Below, piece by piece: positions 56,227 to 63,768 of a DNA stretch of 64,000 nt. Position numbers and translations under genes: made by a program. How positions within the stretch are numbered: position 1 is the stretch's first letter; every line of letters begins with the position of its first letter. Source of the stretch: Sphaerospermopsis sp. SIO1G1 (GTDB taxonomy: Bacteria > Cyanobacteriota > Cyanobacteriia > Cyanobacteriales > Nostocaceae); assembly GCA_010672785.1 (NCBI GenBank), contig JAAHFX010000009.1, positions 508,448 through 572,447 on the forward strand. The letters run 5' to 3'. The notes below the pieces were generated by a model, which saw only the letters and a program-made list of their open reading frames with translations, did not search any database and was not told the DNA's origin.

Positions 56227-56722
56227 TGGTATCTCGCTTTTTTCTTTCCCTACTGGTAATACTGCGTTTCAAAAATTCCTTGATAGCAGCAGTATTAGGT
56301 TTCAAACTAGCGTTTAAACCATCATCTGTCACTAATTAGGGCTTGCTGAAAAAGTCTTGTCGTGAAGACAGGTGACAGGTGACAGGTGAGCCACTGCGGT
56401 GGACGGGTTCCCCGGCATAAAGCAAGTGGCGAACCCGAAGGGTGACAGTTTCAAGAGTTGGATAGGAAAAATTTTCCCTTTGAATCCAATTTAAATGCAC
56501 GGTTTTCGAGTGACTAACACCTAAAAACTTGCACTTTTTCAATTTCAAATCGTCTAAAATCCTCTTCTTGTAAAGTTTTCATGTTTATTCAGCAAACCCT
56601 AATTAAACTTAGAGAATTGTGTACCTATTTTTTATAATAATGAGTTAAAATTTTAAACCTGAATGCTGACCGCTGATTGCTGAATGCTAAAATAAAACAA
56701 ACCTCATTATCAAGGAGGGTAT
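56227..56722. other. Gap between lnt and Uma2 gene, mostly one MITE
   Basis: 496 bp. Most of it is the family 3 element at 56333-56605. The last 35 bp carry CAAGGAGGGTAT, a strong ribosome binding site for the Uma2 gene. Confidence 0.65.
56333..56605. mobile_element. MITE-like element, family 3 (TAATTAGGGxTTGCTGAA ends)
   Basis: 273 bp with 18-bp inverted ends, TAATTAGGGCTTGCTGAA and the reverse complement of TTCAGCAAACCCTAATTA, one mismatch. The interior contains a GTGACAG heptamer array, a palindromic GGACGGGTTCC...GCGAACCCG sequence, and the same CTTGCACTTT, CAATTTCAAATC, AATCCT order as the 14322 element. No transposase. Confidence 0.8.
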
Positions 56723-57466
56723 ATGATTTCTACTAATAATATCCCTACAACACAAACCTCACTTCCAGATCATACTCAACTTCCAGAATCAGATGGTACT
56801 TTCGTGAAAAACTGGCAAGAACATCCTCAAAGCATCTTGCTTACTGATTCCATTAAACCCATTCTCCAGGAATTACATCCTGATAATCAATATTGTATTG
56901 GACAAGATTTAGGCATCTACTGGAGAATTATGGACCCTCCAGAACGGGGTGCGGAAGCTCCTGACTGGTTTTATGTAGCTCATGTACCACCTACCTTAAA
57001 TGGACAAACACGACGTTCCTATGTTCTGTGGCAAGAATTTATTGCCCCATCAATTATCTTAGAATTTGTGTCTGGAAATGGAGAAGAAGAAAGAGATAAA
57101 ACGCCTTGGAAGGGCAAATTTTGGATTTATGAACAGGTAATTCGGACTCCTTTTTATGGAATTTACGAAGTTAATAAAAACAGTTTAGAAATGTATGAAT
57201 TAATTGGAGGAAAATATCAATTATTAGCAACAAATGAACGAGGACATTATTCAATTCCACCTTTAGGAGTTGAGTTAGGTTTATGGCAAGGTGAATATCA
57301 AACTGTAGATTTACCTTGGTTGCGTTGGTGGGATTCACAAGGTAATTTATTATTAACTGGTCATGAAATAGCTGAACAAGAAAGGCTAAAAGCTGAACAG
57401 GAAAAACTGAAAAATGAACGTTTGATTGCTCAATTACGTGCTTTGGGTGTTGAACCGGAAGTTTAA
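56723..57466 (+). CDS. Uma2 family (DUF820) nuclease-like protein with C-terminal coiled coil
   Basis: 247 residues. The Uma2 PD-(D/E)XK core contains EAPDWFYVAHVP (candidate Asp) and PSIILEFVSGNGEEERDKT (candidate Glu), followed by YGIYEVNKNSLEMYEL and GVELGLWQGEY, all typical. The C-terminus forms a short charged coiled coil (AEQERLKAEQEKLKNERLIA) ending in LRALGVEPEV, a tail common in cyanobacterial members. A GGAGG ribosome binding site lies 8 bp upstream. Unrelated in sequence detail to the Uma2 gene at 2323 beyond the shared fold. Confidence 0.87.
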   Translation: MISTNNIPTTQTSLPDHTQLPESDGTFVKNWQEHPQSILLTDSIKPILQELHPDNQYCIGQDLGIYWRIMDPPERGAEAPDWFYVAHVPPTLNGQTRRSYVLWQEFIAPSIILEFVSGNGEEERDKTPWKGKFWIYEQVIRTPFYGIYEVNKNSLEMYELIGGKYQLLATNERGHYSIPPLGVELGLWQGEYQTVDLPWLRWWDSQGNLLLTGHEIAEQERLKAEQEKLKNERLIAQLRALGVEPEV

Positions 57467-57875
57467 TTGCCTCTTGTGAATTTAATTAAAGTCAGGGGTC
57501 AAATTCAGGTCAATTTAGATCCCTATTTAACGTTATGGGTGGTAATGGTAAAGTTAAATTAGTAGATAGAATTGGGTTAGTAGGAAAACCAACTACTGAG
57601 GGAGTTGTGAAAACAGGAATGGGACATTAGTGTCAACTTAGGCTCAAGTTTTTTCCCACAGCCATTTTACCCCTCCCCGTTGACGGGGAGGGGAGACAAA
57701 GTGCCGCTTTGGCGGGGTGGGATGATTCAGGGTTGATGGGTAATTAAGAAAGATTCGATATAACGCCGTCATCATTGGTGACAAGTTCAGTTAACACCAA
57801 TAGGAATGGTATTACGTCAAGTTTGAATTAAGTTAAAATTAAAACAGTGCTAATTATTGGGAGTAGACTTCAAAT
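57467..57875. other. Gap with possible gene remnant and GC-rich palindrome
   Basis: 409 bp. At 57534-57629 there is a 31-codon frame (MGGNGKVKLVDRIGLV...) ending in TAG that reads like the worn end of a secreted or surface protein gene, but too little is left to name it. A palindrome CCCCTCCCCGTTGACGGGGA lies at about 57672-57694, a type of dispersed repeat. The gap ends before the DUF29 gene. Confidence 0.45.
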
Positions 57876-58340
57876 ATGTCTAATAAACTATATGATAGAG
57901 ATTTACAATTATGGATTGAAAAAACTATTCAGCAGTTACAAAATCGTGAATTTGGGTCGCTGGATATTGAGCATTTGATTGAGGAGTTAGTGGATTTGGG
58001 GAAATCAGAAAAAAATGCACTCAAAAGCAATCTCAAAATATTATTGGCTCAATTACTCAAACTCAAAATTCAGAATGATGTACCCAATACGATGAAAACA
58101 AGTTGGTATAGTTCTGTGGTTGAACATCGTCAAAGGGTTCTGGACAATCTGGAAGATACCCCATCTCTGAAAAGTTTTTTGACAGAAGCTGTAGACAAAG
58201 CCTATCCTGATGGTCGTAAGTTGGCAATTAAGGAGGGTAAACTAGCTAAATTTGGGATTCGTTTACCCCAAGAGAGTGAGTATCCCATGAGTTGTCCTTT
58301 TTCCATTGAGCAAATTCTAGATGAGGATTTCTATGGTTAG
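57876..58340 (+). CDS. DUF29 domain protein
   Basis: 154 residues. The DUF29 signature is clear: LYDRDLQLWIEKTIQQLQNR, LDIEHLIEELVDLGKSEKNA, LKSNLKILLAQLLKLKIQ and a C-terminal YPDGRKLA, CPFSIEQILDEDF. This helical family is common and multiplied in cyanobacteria and sometimes associated with toxin or nuclease genes, but has no proven function. Standalone here. Confidence 0.92.
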   Translation: MSNKLYDRDLQLWIEKTIQQLQNREFGSLDIEHLIEELVDLGKSEKNALKSNLKILLAQLLKLKIQNDVPNTMKTSWYSSVVEHRQRVLDNLEDTPSLKSFLTEAVDKAYPDGRKLAIKEGKLAKFGIRLPQESEYPMSCPFSIEQILDEDFYG

Positions 58341-58385
58341 GGACTGGCAAATCAAAAAATTTCCATGCCTTTGAGGTCAAATAAT

Positions 58386-58412
58386 TTTAGATTTTAGATT
58401 TTAGATTTTAGA
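58386..58412. repeat. Heptamer tandem repeat (TTTTAGA)n
   Basis: Nearly four copies of TTTTAGA in the short gap between the DUF29 and TPR genes. Confidence 0.75.
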
Positions 58413-58454
58413 TTTACCCCGATTAGTTAACACAATAAAAAAATAGGTACAGTC

Positions 58455-60068
58455 ATGACAACCAACTACAAACAAATATTATTAATATTATTCAAACTCA
58501 TTTCCCTACCAGGAATTATCAGTCTTTTATTCCTATCTGCACCTGTAACCGCCACACCCATAAACACCAAAACCATAGCCCAGCAACCACAGAACACAGA
58601 TATCAAAGCTGCGGCTGATAAAGTCTTTGCAGAGGGTGTAGAACTATTTAACCAAAGAACAGCAGATTCATTGAAACAAGCAATTCCTAAATTTCAAGCA
58701 GCAGCGCAACTCTATGAGCAAGCTAGAAAGATTAATTTACAAGCTATTTGTCTAGTTGTAATTGGTAATGTATACTCTGATATTGGAGAAAAGCAGAAAG
58801 CATTGGTATTCTACAACCAAGCATTGCCTATATCAAGGATGCTAGGGGATAAAAAAATGGAAGCTACCACCCTCAACAATATTGGCACAGTCTACCGCTT
58901 CCTGCTAGAAAAGCAGAAAGCATTGGACTTCTTCAACCAAGCATTGCCTATATTAAGGATGCTAGGGGATAAAAGAATGGAAGCTACTACCCTCAACAAT
59001 ATTGGTAGTGTTTACAACTTCTTAGAAAAACCGGATAAAGCATTGGAGTTATTCAACCAAGCATTGCCTATATTCAGGGCATTCAGGGATAAAAGCATGG
59101 AAGCTACTACCCTTAACAACATTGGTAGTGCTTATAAATCACTAGGAAAATACCAGAGAGCATTGGAGTTTTTTAACCAAGCATTGTCTATATTCAGGGT
59201 AGTCGAAGATAAAAGCAAGGAAGCGACTATCCTTAACAATATTGGTACTATTCATAACTCACTAGGAGAAAAGCAGCAAGCATTGGAATACTACAACCAA
59301 GCATTGTCTCTATATAAAGCATTGGGGAATAGAGATAGAGAAGCTAACACCCTCGGAAACATTGGTACTATTTACAACTCACTAGGAGAAAAGCAGCAAG
59401 CATTGGAGTCCTTCAACCAAGCATTGCCAATATTCCAGGAGTTGGGGGATAGACATCGAGAAGCTATCATCCTCAACAATATTGGTGTAGTCTACTCCGA
59501 CCTGGAAGAAAAGCAGAAAGCATTGTCATACTACAACCAAGCATTGCCTCTATACAAAGCATTGGGGGATAGAGATGGAGAAGCTATCACCCTCAACAAC
59601 ATTGGTAATATCTATGACGACCTGGAAGAAAAGCAAAAAGCATTGTCATACTACAACCAAGCATTGCCTCTATATCAAGCATTGGGGGATAGAGATGAAG
59701 AAGCTAACACCCTCAACAACATAGGTAGTGTCTACGACTCTTTGGGAGAAAAGCAAAAAGCATTAGAATACTACAACCAAGCATTGCCTCTATATAAAGC
59801 ATTGGGGGATAGAGATGGAGAAGTTACCACCCTGAACAACATTGGTAATGTCTACTACTCCTTGGGAGAAAAGCTGAAAGCATTGTCATACTACAACCAA
59901 GCATCGCCTCCATATAAAGCATTACCAACCAGGTTGCCAGAACGATTGCCTGTAAATTTTAGAACACAAGAAAGTTTTTTTCCTATATTCAGGGAAGAAG
60001 ACATTTTTTTGCCTGTATTCAGGAAACCAACCAGGTTGCCACTACGATTGCCCAAATCAACAAGGTAA
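58455..60068 (+). CDS. TPR repeat protein with exact 120-bp units, probably truncated TPR-CHAT gene
   Basis: 537 residues. A signal peptide (KQILLILFKLISLPGIISLLF, ending near VTATP) is followed by a helical region and about ten TPR-like repeats of exactly 40 residues, with the consensus EKQKALSYYNQALPLYKALG and GDRDGEA.TLNNIG. TPR superhelices bind proteins. The last unit runs into a Pro/Arg-rich tail (LPTRLPERL, LPLRLPKSTR) with internal repeats instead of the CHAT peptidase domain usual for this family. The N-terminal 90 residues are nearly the same as in the next gene, so the two are a local duplication. Probably decayed, but the frame is open. Confidence 0.8.
   Translation: MTTNYKQILLILFKLISLPGIISLLFLSAPVTATPINTKTIAQQPQNTDIKAAADKVFAEGVELFNQRTADSLKQAIPKFQAAAQLYEQARKINLQAICLVVIGNVYSDIGEKQKALVFYNQALPISRMLGDKKMEATTLNNIGTVYRFLLEKQKALDFFNQALPILRMLGDKRMEATTLNNIGSVYNFLEKPDKALELFNQALPIFRAFRDKSMEATTLNNIGSAYKSLGKYQRALEFFNQALSIFRVVEDKSKEATILNNIGTIHNSLGEKQQALEYYNQALSLYKALGNRDREANTLGNIGTIYNSLGEKQQALESFNQALPIFQELGDRHREAIILNNIGVVYSDLEEKQKALSYYNQALPLYKALGDRDGEAITLNNIGNIYDDLEEKQKALSYYNQALPLYQALGDRDEEANTLNNIGSVYDSLGEKQKALEYYNQALPLYKALGDRDGEVTTLNNIGNVYYSLGEKLKALSYYNQASPPYKALPTRLPERLPVNFRTQESFFPIFREEDIFLPVFRKPTRLPLRLPKSTR
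58791..59910 (+). repeat. 120-bp tandem repeat array inside the TPR gene
   Basis: The unit beginning AAGCAGAAAGCATTGG recurs at exactly 120-bp spacing: 58791, 58911, 59031, 59151, 59271, 59391, 59511, 59631, 59751 and 59871. The DNA similarity between units is higher than needed to keep the TPR motif, so recent unit duplication or gene conversion is likely. Confidence 0.92.
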
Positions 60069-60130
60069 GTATTCAGGTCTTTAAAAGCCAATTACAGAAA
60101 CAGTTTCAAAATCTGGTTTTGTTTATGAAT

Positions 60131-60224
60131 AGGACTTACGCAAAATATCTCTCAAACTTCTATTCCTCTGTGTTCTCTGCTTCCTCTGAGGTTTGATATT
60201 CCTTGATTTATACGCGTAAGTCCT
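60131..60224. mobile_element. MITE-like element, family 1, reverse orientation
   Basis: 94 bp with AGGACTTACGCA at the left and GCGTAAGTCCT at the right. Read on the minus strand, the interior (GAAGCAGAGAACACAGAGGAAT) matches the copies at 16419 and 32106. It lies between the two duplicated TPR genes, 63 bp after the first and 27 bp before the second. Confidence 0.87.
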
Positions 60225-60251
60225 GAAAATAATAAAAAAATAGGTACAGTC

Positions 60252-61466
60252 ATGACAACCAACCATAAACAAATATTATTAATATTATTCAAACTCATTT
60301 CCCTACCAGGAATTATCAGTATTTTATTCCTCTCTGCACCTGTAACTGCCACACCCACAAACACCAAAACCATAGCCCAGCAACCACAGAACACAGATAT
60401 CAAAGCTGCGGCTGATAAAGCCTTTACAGAGGGTGGAGAACTATTTAAACAAAAAACAGCAGAGTCATTTAAACAAGCAATTCCTAAATTTCAAGAAGCA
60501 GCTAAACTCTATCAAGAAGCTGGAGAAAAACGTTCACAATCTGTATCTCTTCATGAAATTGGCTATATCTACAACTCCTTGGGAGAAAAGCAGAAAGCAT
60601 TGCAATTTTATAATCAAGCTTTGCCCCTCAAAAGGGTGGTGGCGGATAGGGGCGGGGAAGCTACCACCCTCAACAATATTGGAGGTGTCTACTCCGACCT
60701 GGGAGAAAAGCAGAAAGCATTGCAGTTCTACAACCAAGCTTTGCCCCTTGATAGGGCAGTGGGGGATAGGGGTGGGGAAGCTAATACTCTATGGCATCTT
60801 GCCTATCTGCAACGTAGTCAAGGTAAGTTAAATGCAGCCTTGATTCAAATACAATCAGCCATCAATATTATTGAAGACCTACGCACAAAAATCACCAATC
60901 AAAATCTACGAACTTCTTATTTTTCCACTGTTCAAGGTTACTACAAATTCTATATTGACCTCTTAATGGAACTACATAAAAAACAACCATCAAAAGGTTA
61001 CGATGCCTTAGCATTACAAGTTAGTGAAAGTTCCCGCGCTAGGAGTTTATTGGAATTAATTTCCGAAGCGAATACAGATATTAGAACCGGGGTTGATGCT
61101 AAATTAATGCAAGCAGAAGAGAACATAAAACAACAATTAGCACAAACTGAAAAACGGCGAGTGCAATTACTCAGCGGTAAATATACACCTGCACAAAAAC
61201 AAGCAATTGAAACAGAAATTGCAAATCTTGTTGAAGAATATGAAAAGATTCAAACCCAAATTCGCATCAATAGTCCCCGTTATGCAGCTATTACTCAACC
61301 TCAACCTCTGAGTTTAAAGGAAATTCAACAACAGGTTTTAGATGAAAATACTCTGCTGTTAGAATATTCTCTCGGTGAAGATAAAAGTTATCTGTGGGCA
61401 GTTTCTAAAACCGGAATGACCAGTTATGAACTTCCGAAAAGTTCAGAAATAGAACAAGTTTTCTAA
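60252..61466 (+). CDS. TPR protein with incomplete CHAT domain (truncated)
   Basis: 404 residues. The signal peptide and first 90 residues repeat those of the preceding gene with few changes. Two 40-residue TPR units follow, then a linker (LRTKITNQNLRTSYFSTVQG, KGYDALALQVSESSRARSLL) and the first strands of a CHAT domain (ENTLLLEYSLGEDKSYLWAVSKTGM). Family members continue for another 250-400 residues to the catalytic His and Cys, but here the frame stops at SEIEQVF and no frame downstream continues the domain. A 3' deletion has therefore removed the caspase-like active site. Probably a pseudogene or a signalling-dead remnant. Confidence 0.82.
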   Translation: MTTNHKQILLILFKLISLPGIISILFLSAPVTATPTNTKTIAQQPQNTDIKAAADKAFTEGGELFKQKTAESFKQAIPKFQEAAKLYQEAGEKRSQSVSLHEIGYIYNSLGEKQKALQFYNQALPLKRVVADRGGEATTLNNIGGVYSDLGEKQKALQFYNQALPLDRAVGDRGGEANTLWHLAYLQRSQGKLNAALIQIQSAINIIEDLRTKITNQNLRTSYFSTVQGYYKFYIDLLMELHKKQPSKGYDALALQVSESSRARSLLELISEANTDIRTGVDAKLMQAEENIKQQLAQTEKRRVQLLSGKYTPAQKQAIETEIANLVEEYEKIQTQIRINSPRYAAITQPQPLSLKEIQQQVLDENTLLLEYSLGEDKSYLWAVSKTGMTSYELPKSSEIEQVF

Positions 61467-61748
61467 ACCTGATTTTTGGGCAGCTTTTACGGTTCAGGGT
61501 GAGTGGAGATAAGCTGTTTTGCATTTTAAATACACAACAGCAAGTCAAAAGTCAAAAGTCAAAAGTCAAAATTTAAGAGCGTTTCCAGTATATTTTCTTC
61601 CAGCCCATAATATCCAATTTAGCTGCACAGCAGCTTAACAGTTAAATAAGGTACAGAATCAAAATTGAAACCTACACAGAAACCCAGTTTTAATCCTGAC
61701 CTCTAAATTCTACATTCTACATTCTGCTGTATTAGTTACCCAACAACA
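61467..61748. other. Gap after the truncated CHAT gene
   Basis: 282 bp with a GTCAAAA heptamer array (about 61542-61570) and a short CTACATTCTACATTCTG repeat. No remnant of the missing CHAT sequence could be recognised. Confidence 0.6.
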
Positions 61749-62318
61749 TTAACTATGAATACTACCATCTGGCATAATTGCCCCAGTTAAAAAAGTCTCA
61801 CTCATATCCGTGGCATTTAAGTTAGCTCTGGTTAAATTGACTTCACACATATTAGCTTCACTTAAATCAGCACCTGTTAAATTTGCCCCTTGTAAATCAG
61901 CTTTCCACATCCGCACACCACCCATTTTTGCACCACTTAAATTTGCTCCTTGTAAATTAGCTGCGGTAATTGATGCTTGATGTAAATTAGCATCAGATAA
62001 ATCTGCACCAGCTAATAAAGCACCACTCAAATCTGATTCATTCAAATGAGTATTAGTTAGTATTGCCTGAGTTAAATTTGCACCACATAAAATTACTTCT
62101 GATAAATGGGCATTTTCTAATTTTGTTCCTCTCAAGTCTGCCTTACTTAAATTTGCTCCTGTTAAAGATGCACCTGTTAAATCAGCATCTCTGAGATCCG
62201 CTCTGGCAAAATCTATACCACCTAAGTTAGCTCCCCGTAAATTTGCAGAGGGTAATTTAATTCCATTGAAACTTCTTTCACCTCTGGCATATTTAGTGAA
62301 CAGTTCTTGTGTATTCAT
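61749..62318 (-). CDS. Pentapeptide repeat protein
   Basis: 190 residues. From about residue 20 nearly the whole chain follows the A(D/N)LXX pentapeptide pattern (ANLRGANLGGIDFARADLRD, ADLTGASLTGANLSKADL), which folds as a right-handed quadrilateral beta-helix. Such proteins are very frequent in cyanobacteria; some mimic DNA, most have unknown roles. No signal peptide, so probably cytoplasmic. ATG 62318 is preferred, with AGGAA about 10 bp upstream; the longer frame from 62348 lacks a ribosome binding site. Confidence 0.92.
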   Translation of the reverse strand: MNTQELFTKYARGERSFNGIKLPSANLRGANLGGIDFARADLRDADLTGASLTGANLSKADLRGTKLENAHLSEVILCGANLTQAILTNTHLNESDLSGALLAGADLSDANLHQASITAANLQGANLSGAKMGGVRMWKADLQGANLTGADLSEANMCEVNLTRANLNATDMSETFLTGAIMPDGSIHS

Positions 62319-62731
62319 AATGATTAGTTCCTGTGACTTAGGGAGCAAAATTTTAAATAATTAATATATAATTTATAACTTTAAATCATTGACTATAGGG
62401 AGAATTGTAATTAAATAATAACATTTTTGATCAGCCCTACTTCCTTTCCTAACTATTAAATTTATTTTGCATGACTAAGCTGTTGTGCATTTAATTTGTG
62501 TAAGTCTGGCAGATAAGATGTCTACCCCACAAGACTTAACTATTTTAAGATTATCTAATTTAGGTGCGTAACAGCTTACTTATTTAAAAAATCCGACTAG
62601 TATCAATTACAATGATTTTCCTAGCCGGACTAATTCTTATTGATTTATAGCGAAATAGTTTTTAGCGATTTACTACCTGTATAAGTAGGAACTTTTGCTA
62701 CGATATTATAATGCTATTCTTAATAATATTT
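62319..62731. other. Gap with family 2 fragment and terminator of the RRM gene
   Basis: 413 bp. It contains a worn family 2 fragment (about 62495-62570, with GGCAGATAAGATGTCTACCC and CACAAGA) and a minus-strand terminator at 62585-62629. An AT-rich promoter region for the pentapeptide gene lies on its left side. Confidence 0.55.
62585..62629 (-). terminator. Intrinsic terminator of the RNA-binding protein gene
   Basis: On the minus strand, TCCGGCTAG and CTAGTCGGA form a 9-bp stem with one mismatch around a 20-base loop, followed directly by TTTTTTAAA. It lies about 100 bp downstream of the RRM gene stop. Confidence 0.75.
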
Positions 62732-63001
62732 TTAAGAATAACTATTTCGTCGGTTATCCTCCCGAGGTTTAGCTTTATTAACTCTTAATTGACGACCCAT
62801 CCATTCCGCACTGTCTAATTCTGCGATCGCAGCTTCTTCTTGTGCGTCTTCGCTCATATCAATAAAAGCAAATCCCCGCATCTTTCCAGTTTCACGGTCT
62901 GTGGGTAAGACAATTCTTTTAACCTCACCGTACTCAGCAAACACGGCTCTTAAGTCTGCTTCAGTGGCGCGGTAAGAAAGATTTCCAACGTAGATAGTCA
63001 T
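62732..63001 (-). CDS. RRM-domain RNA-binding protein (cyanobacterial Rbp family)
   Basis: 89 residues, a single RRM: RNP2 IYVGNL at the N-terminus and RNP1 MRGFAFIDM near residue 40, followed by a short basic tail (KPREDNRRNSYS). These cyanobacterial Rbp proteins bind single-stranded RNA and many are cold-induced; the tail is not the Gly-rich type found in the strongly cold-regulated members. The leader before ATG is about 400 bp of gene-free DNA. Standalone gene with its own terminator. Confidence 0.95.
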   Translation of the reverse strand: MTIYVGNLSYRATEADLRAVFAEYGEVKRIVLPTDRETGKMRGFAFIDMSEDAQEEAAIAELDSAEWMGRQLRVNKAKPREDNRRNSYS

Positions 63002-63401
63002 TATTAGTCATGTAATTTTCGACAAAACGCGATGATTCAGCTATAAATTGGGATGTAGTAAACTGTAAGCCTGGCACAGTTACTTGTGATTTATAGATGG
63101 CAAAAGTGGTAGGATTATAGCTATAGGAATTTACTATATCTAAATAGCCAATTTGCCATTAAACTGAACAAACGCATCTGCCAATTATGATAACTGATCG
63201 TGACATTTTCCATAGTATGGTATTTTACAAAGAGTTATAAGACAAATTTATATACCTTGTGAATTTCCAACTAAGTCTGCTTCCAACATTTGTCAGTCAA
63301 AATTTCAGTACAGTTACAGCTTTTCAGTGTGACTGAACTAGGGTATAAGAATGACTCTACATCAACCGTTAGCCTAGAGTGGCTAACGATAAAACCTTTG
63401 T
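63002..63401. other. Upstream region of the Rbp gene
   Basis: 400 bp AT-rich and not assignable to a known repeat family. A possible stem, GTTAGCC..TAGAGTGGCTAAC, lies at about 63369-63388 near the end of the neighbouring minus-strand gene and could be its terminator. Otherwise nothing recognised; a cold-responsive leader cannot be judged by eye. Confidence 0.45.
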
Positions 63402-63689
63402 TTAGTCAATAGAAATTCTTTGAGGACCGGAATTTTTACTATTCTCTGCTTTGGGGAGAGTTGTAGATGATACCTCTGAAGAATTGTATTTGTTTAGCCA
63501 AGTCTTGACGGGATCTTCGTTTAAGTTAAGCTTGAGAACACCAGAAACAAAACCACCCATAAATGATACAGGATGTTCGGTTAGTTCTTTGAATAGAGGT
63601 GATAATTCACTAATAAACATTACATTCTCCAAGTATTGCCGTAAAATTATTAATTCTTTACTAATCTTAACAGATTCTCCAGAAGCCAT
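63402..63689 (-). CDS. Hypothetical 95-residue cyanobacterial protein
   Basis: Soluble protein with a helical N-terminal half (LIILRQYLENVMFISELSPL) and a characteristic FMGGFVSGVLKLNLNEDPVK segment, then a polar, disordered-looking tail (SEVSSTTLPKAENSKNSGPQ). I prefer this strand over the overlapping plus-strand frame because of its regular amphipathic pattern and lack of rare codons. Divergent from the DUF3598 gene. Function unknown. Confidence 0.6.
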   Translation of the reverse strand: MASGESVKISKELIILRQYLENVMFISELSPLFKELTEHPVSFMGGFVSGVLKLNLNEDPVKTWLNKYNSSEVSSTTLPKAENSKNSGPQRISID

Positions 63690-63768
63690 AAATTATAGAG
63701 TTAAGGTCTATTCGTGTTAAATATGTATTAGCATATAATAAGCAATTTCAATAAACCAATAAATTTAT

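Noticed and set aside
58791..59910. Possible CRISPR or minisatellite array
   Set aside because: The units are contiguous, coding, 120 bp long and in frame with TPR motifs, with no spacers.
60433..60831. 132-codon plus-strand frame within the second TPR gene
   Set aside because: It is an alternate frame of the TPR repeats, open only because the underlying DNA is periodic.
63451..63720. 89-codon plus-strand open frame opposite the 95-residue gene
   Set aside because: The minus-strand product has the more protein-like pattern, including a coherent amphipathic helix and a glycine-rich hydrophobic segment.
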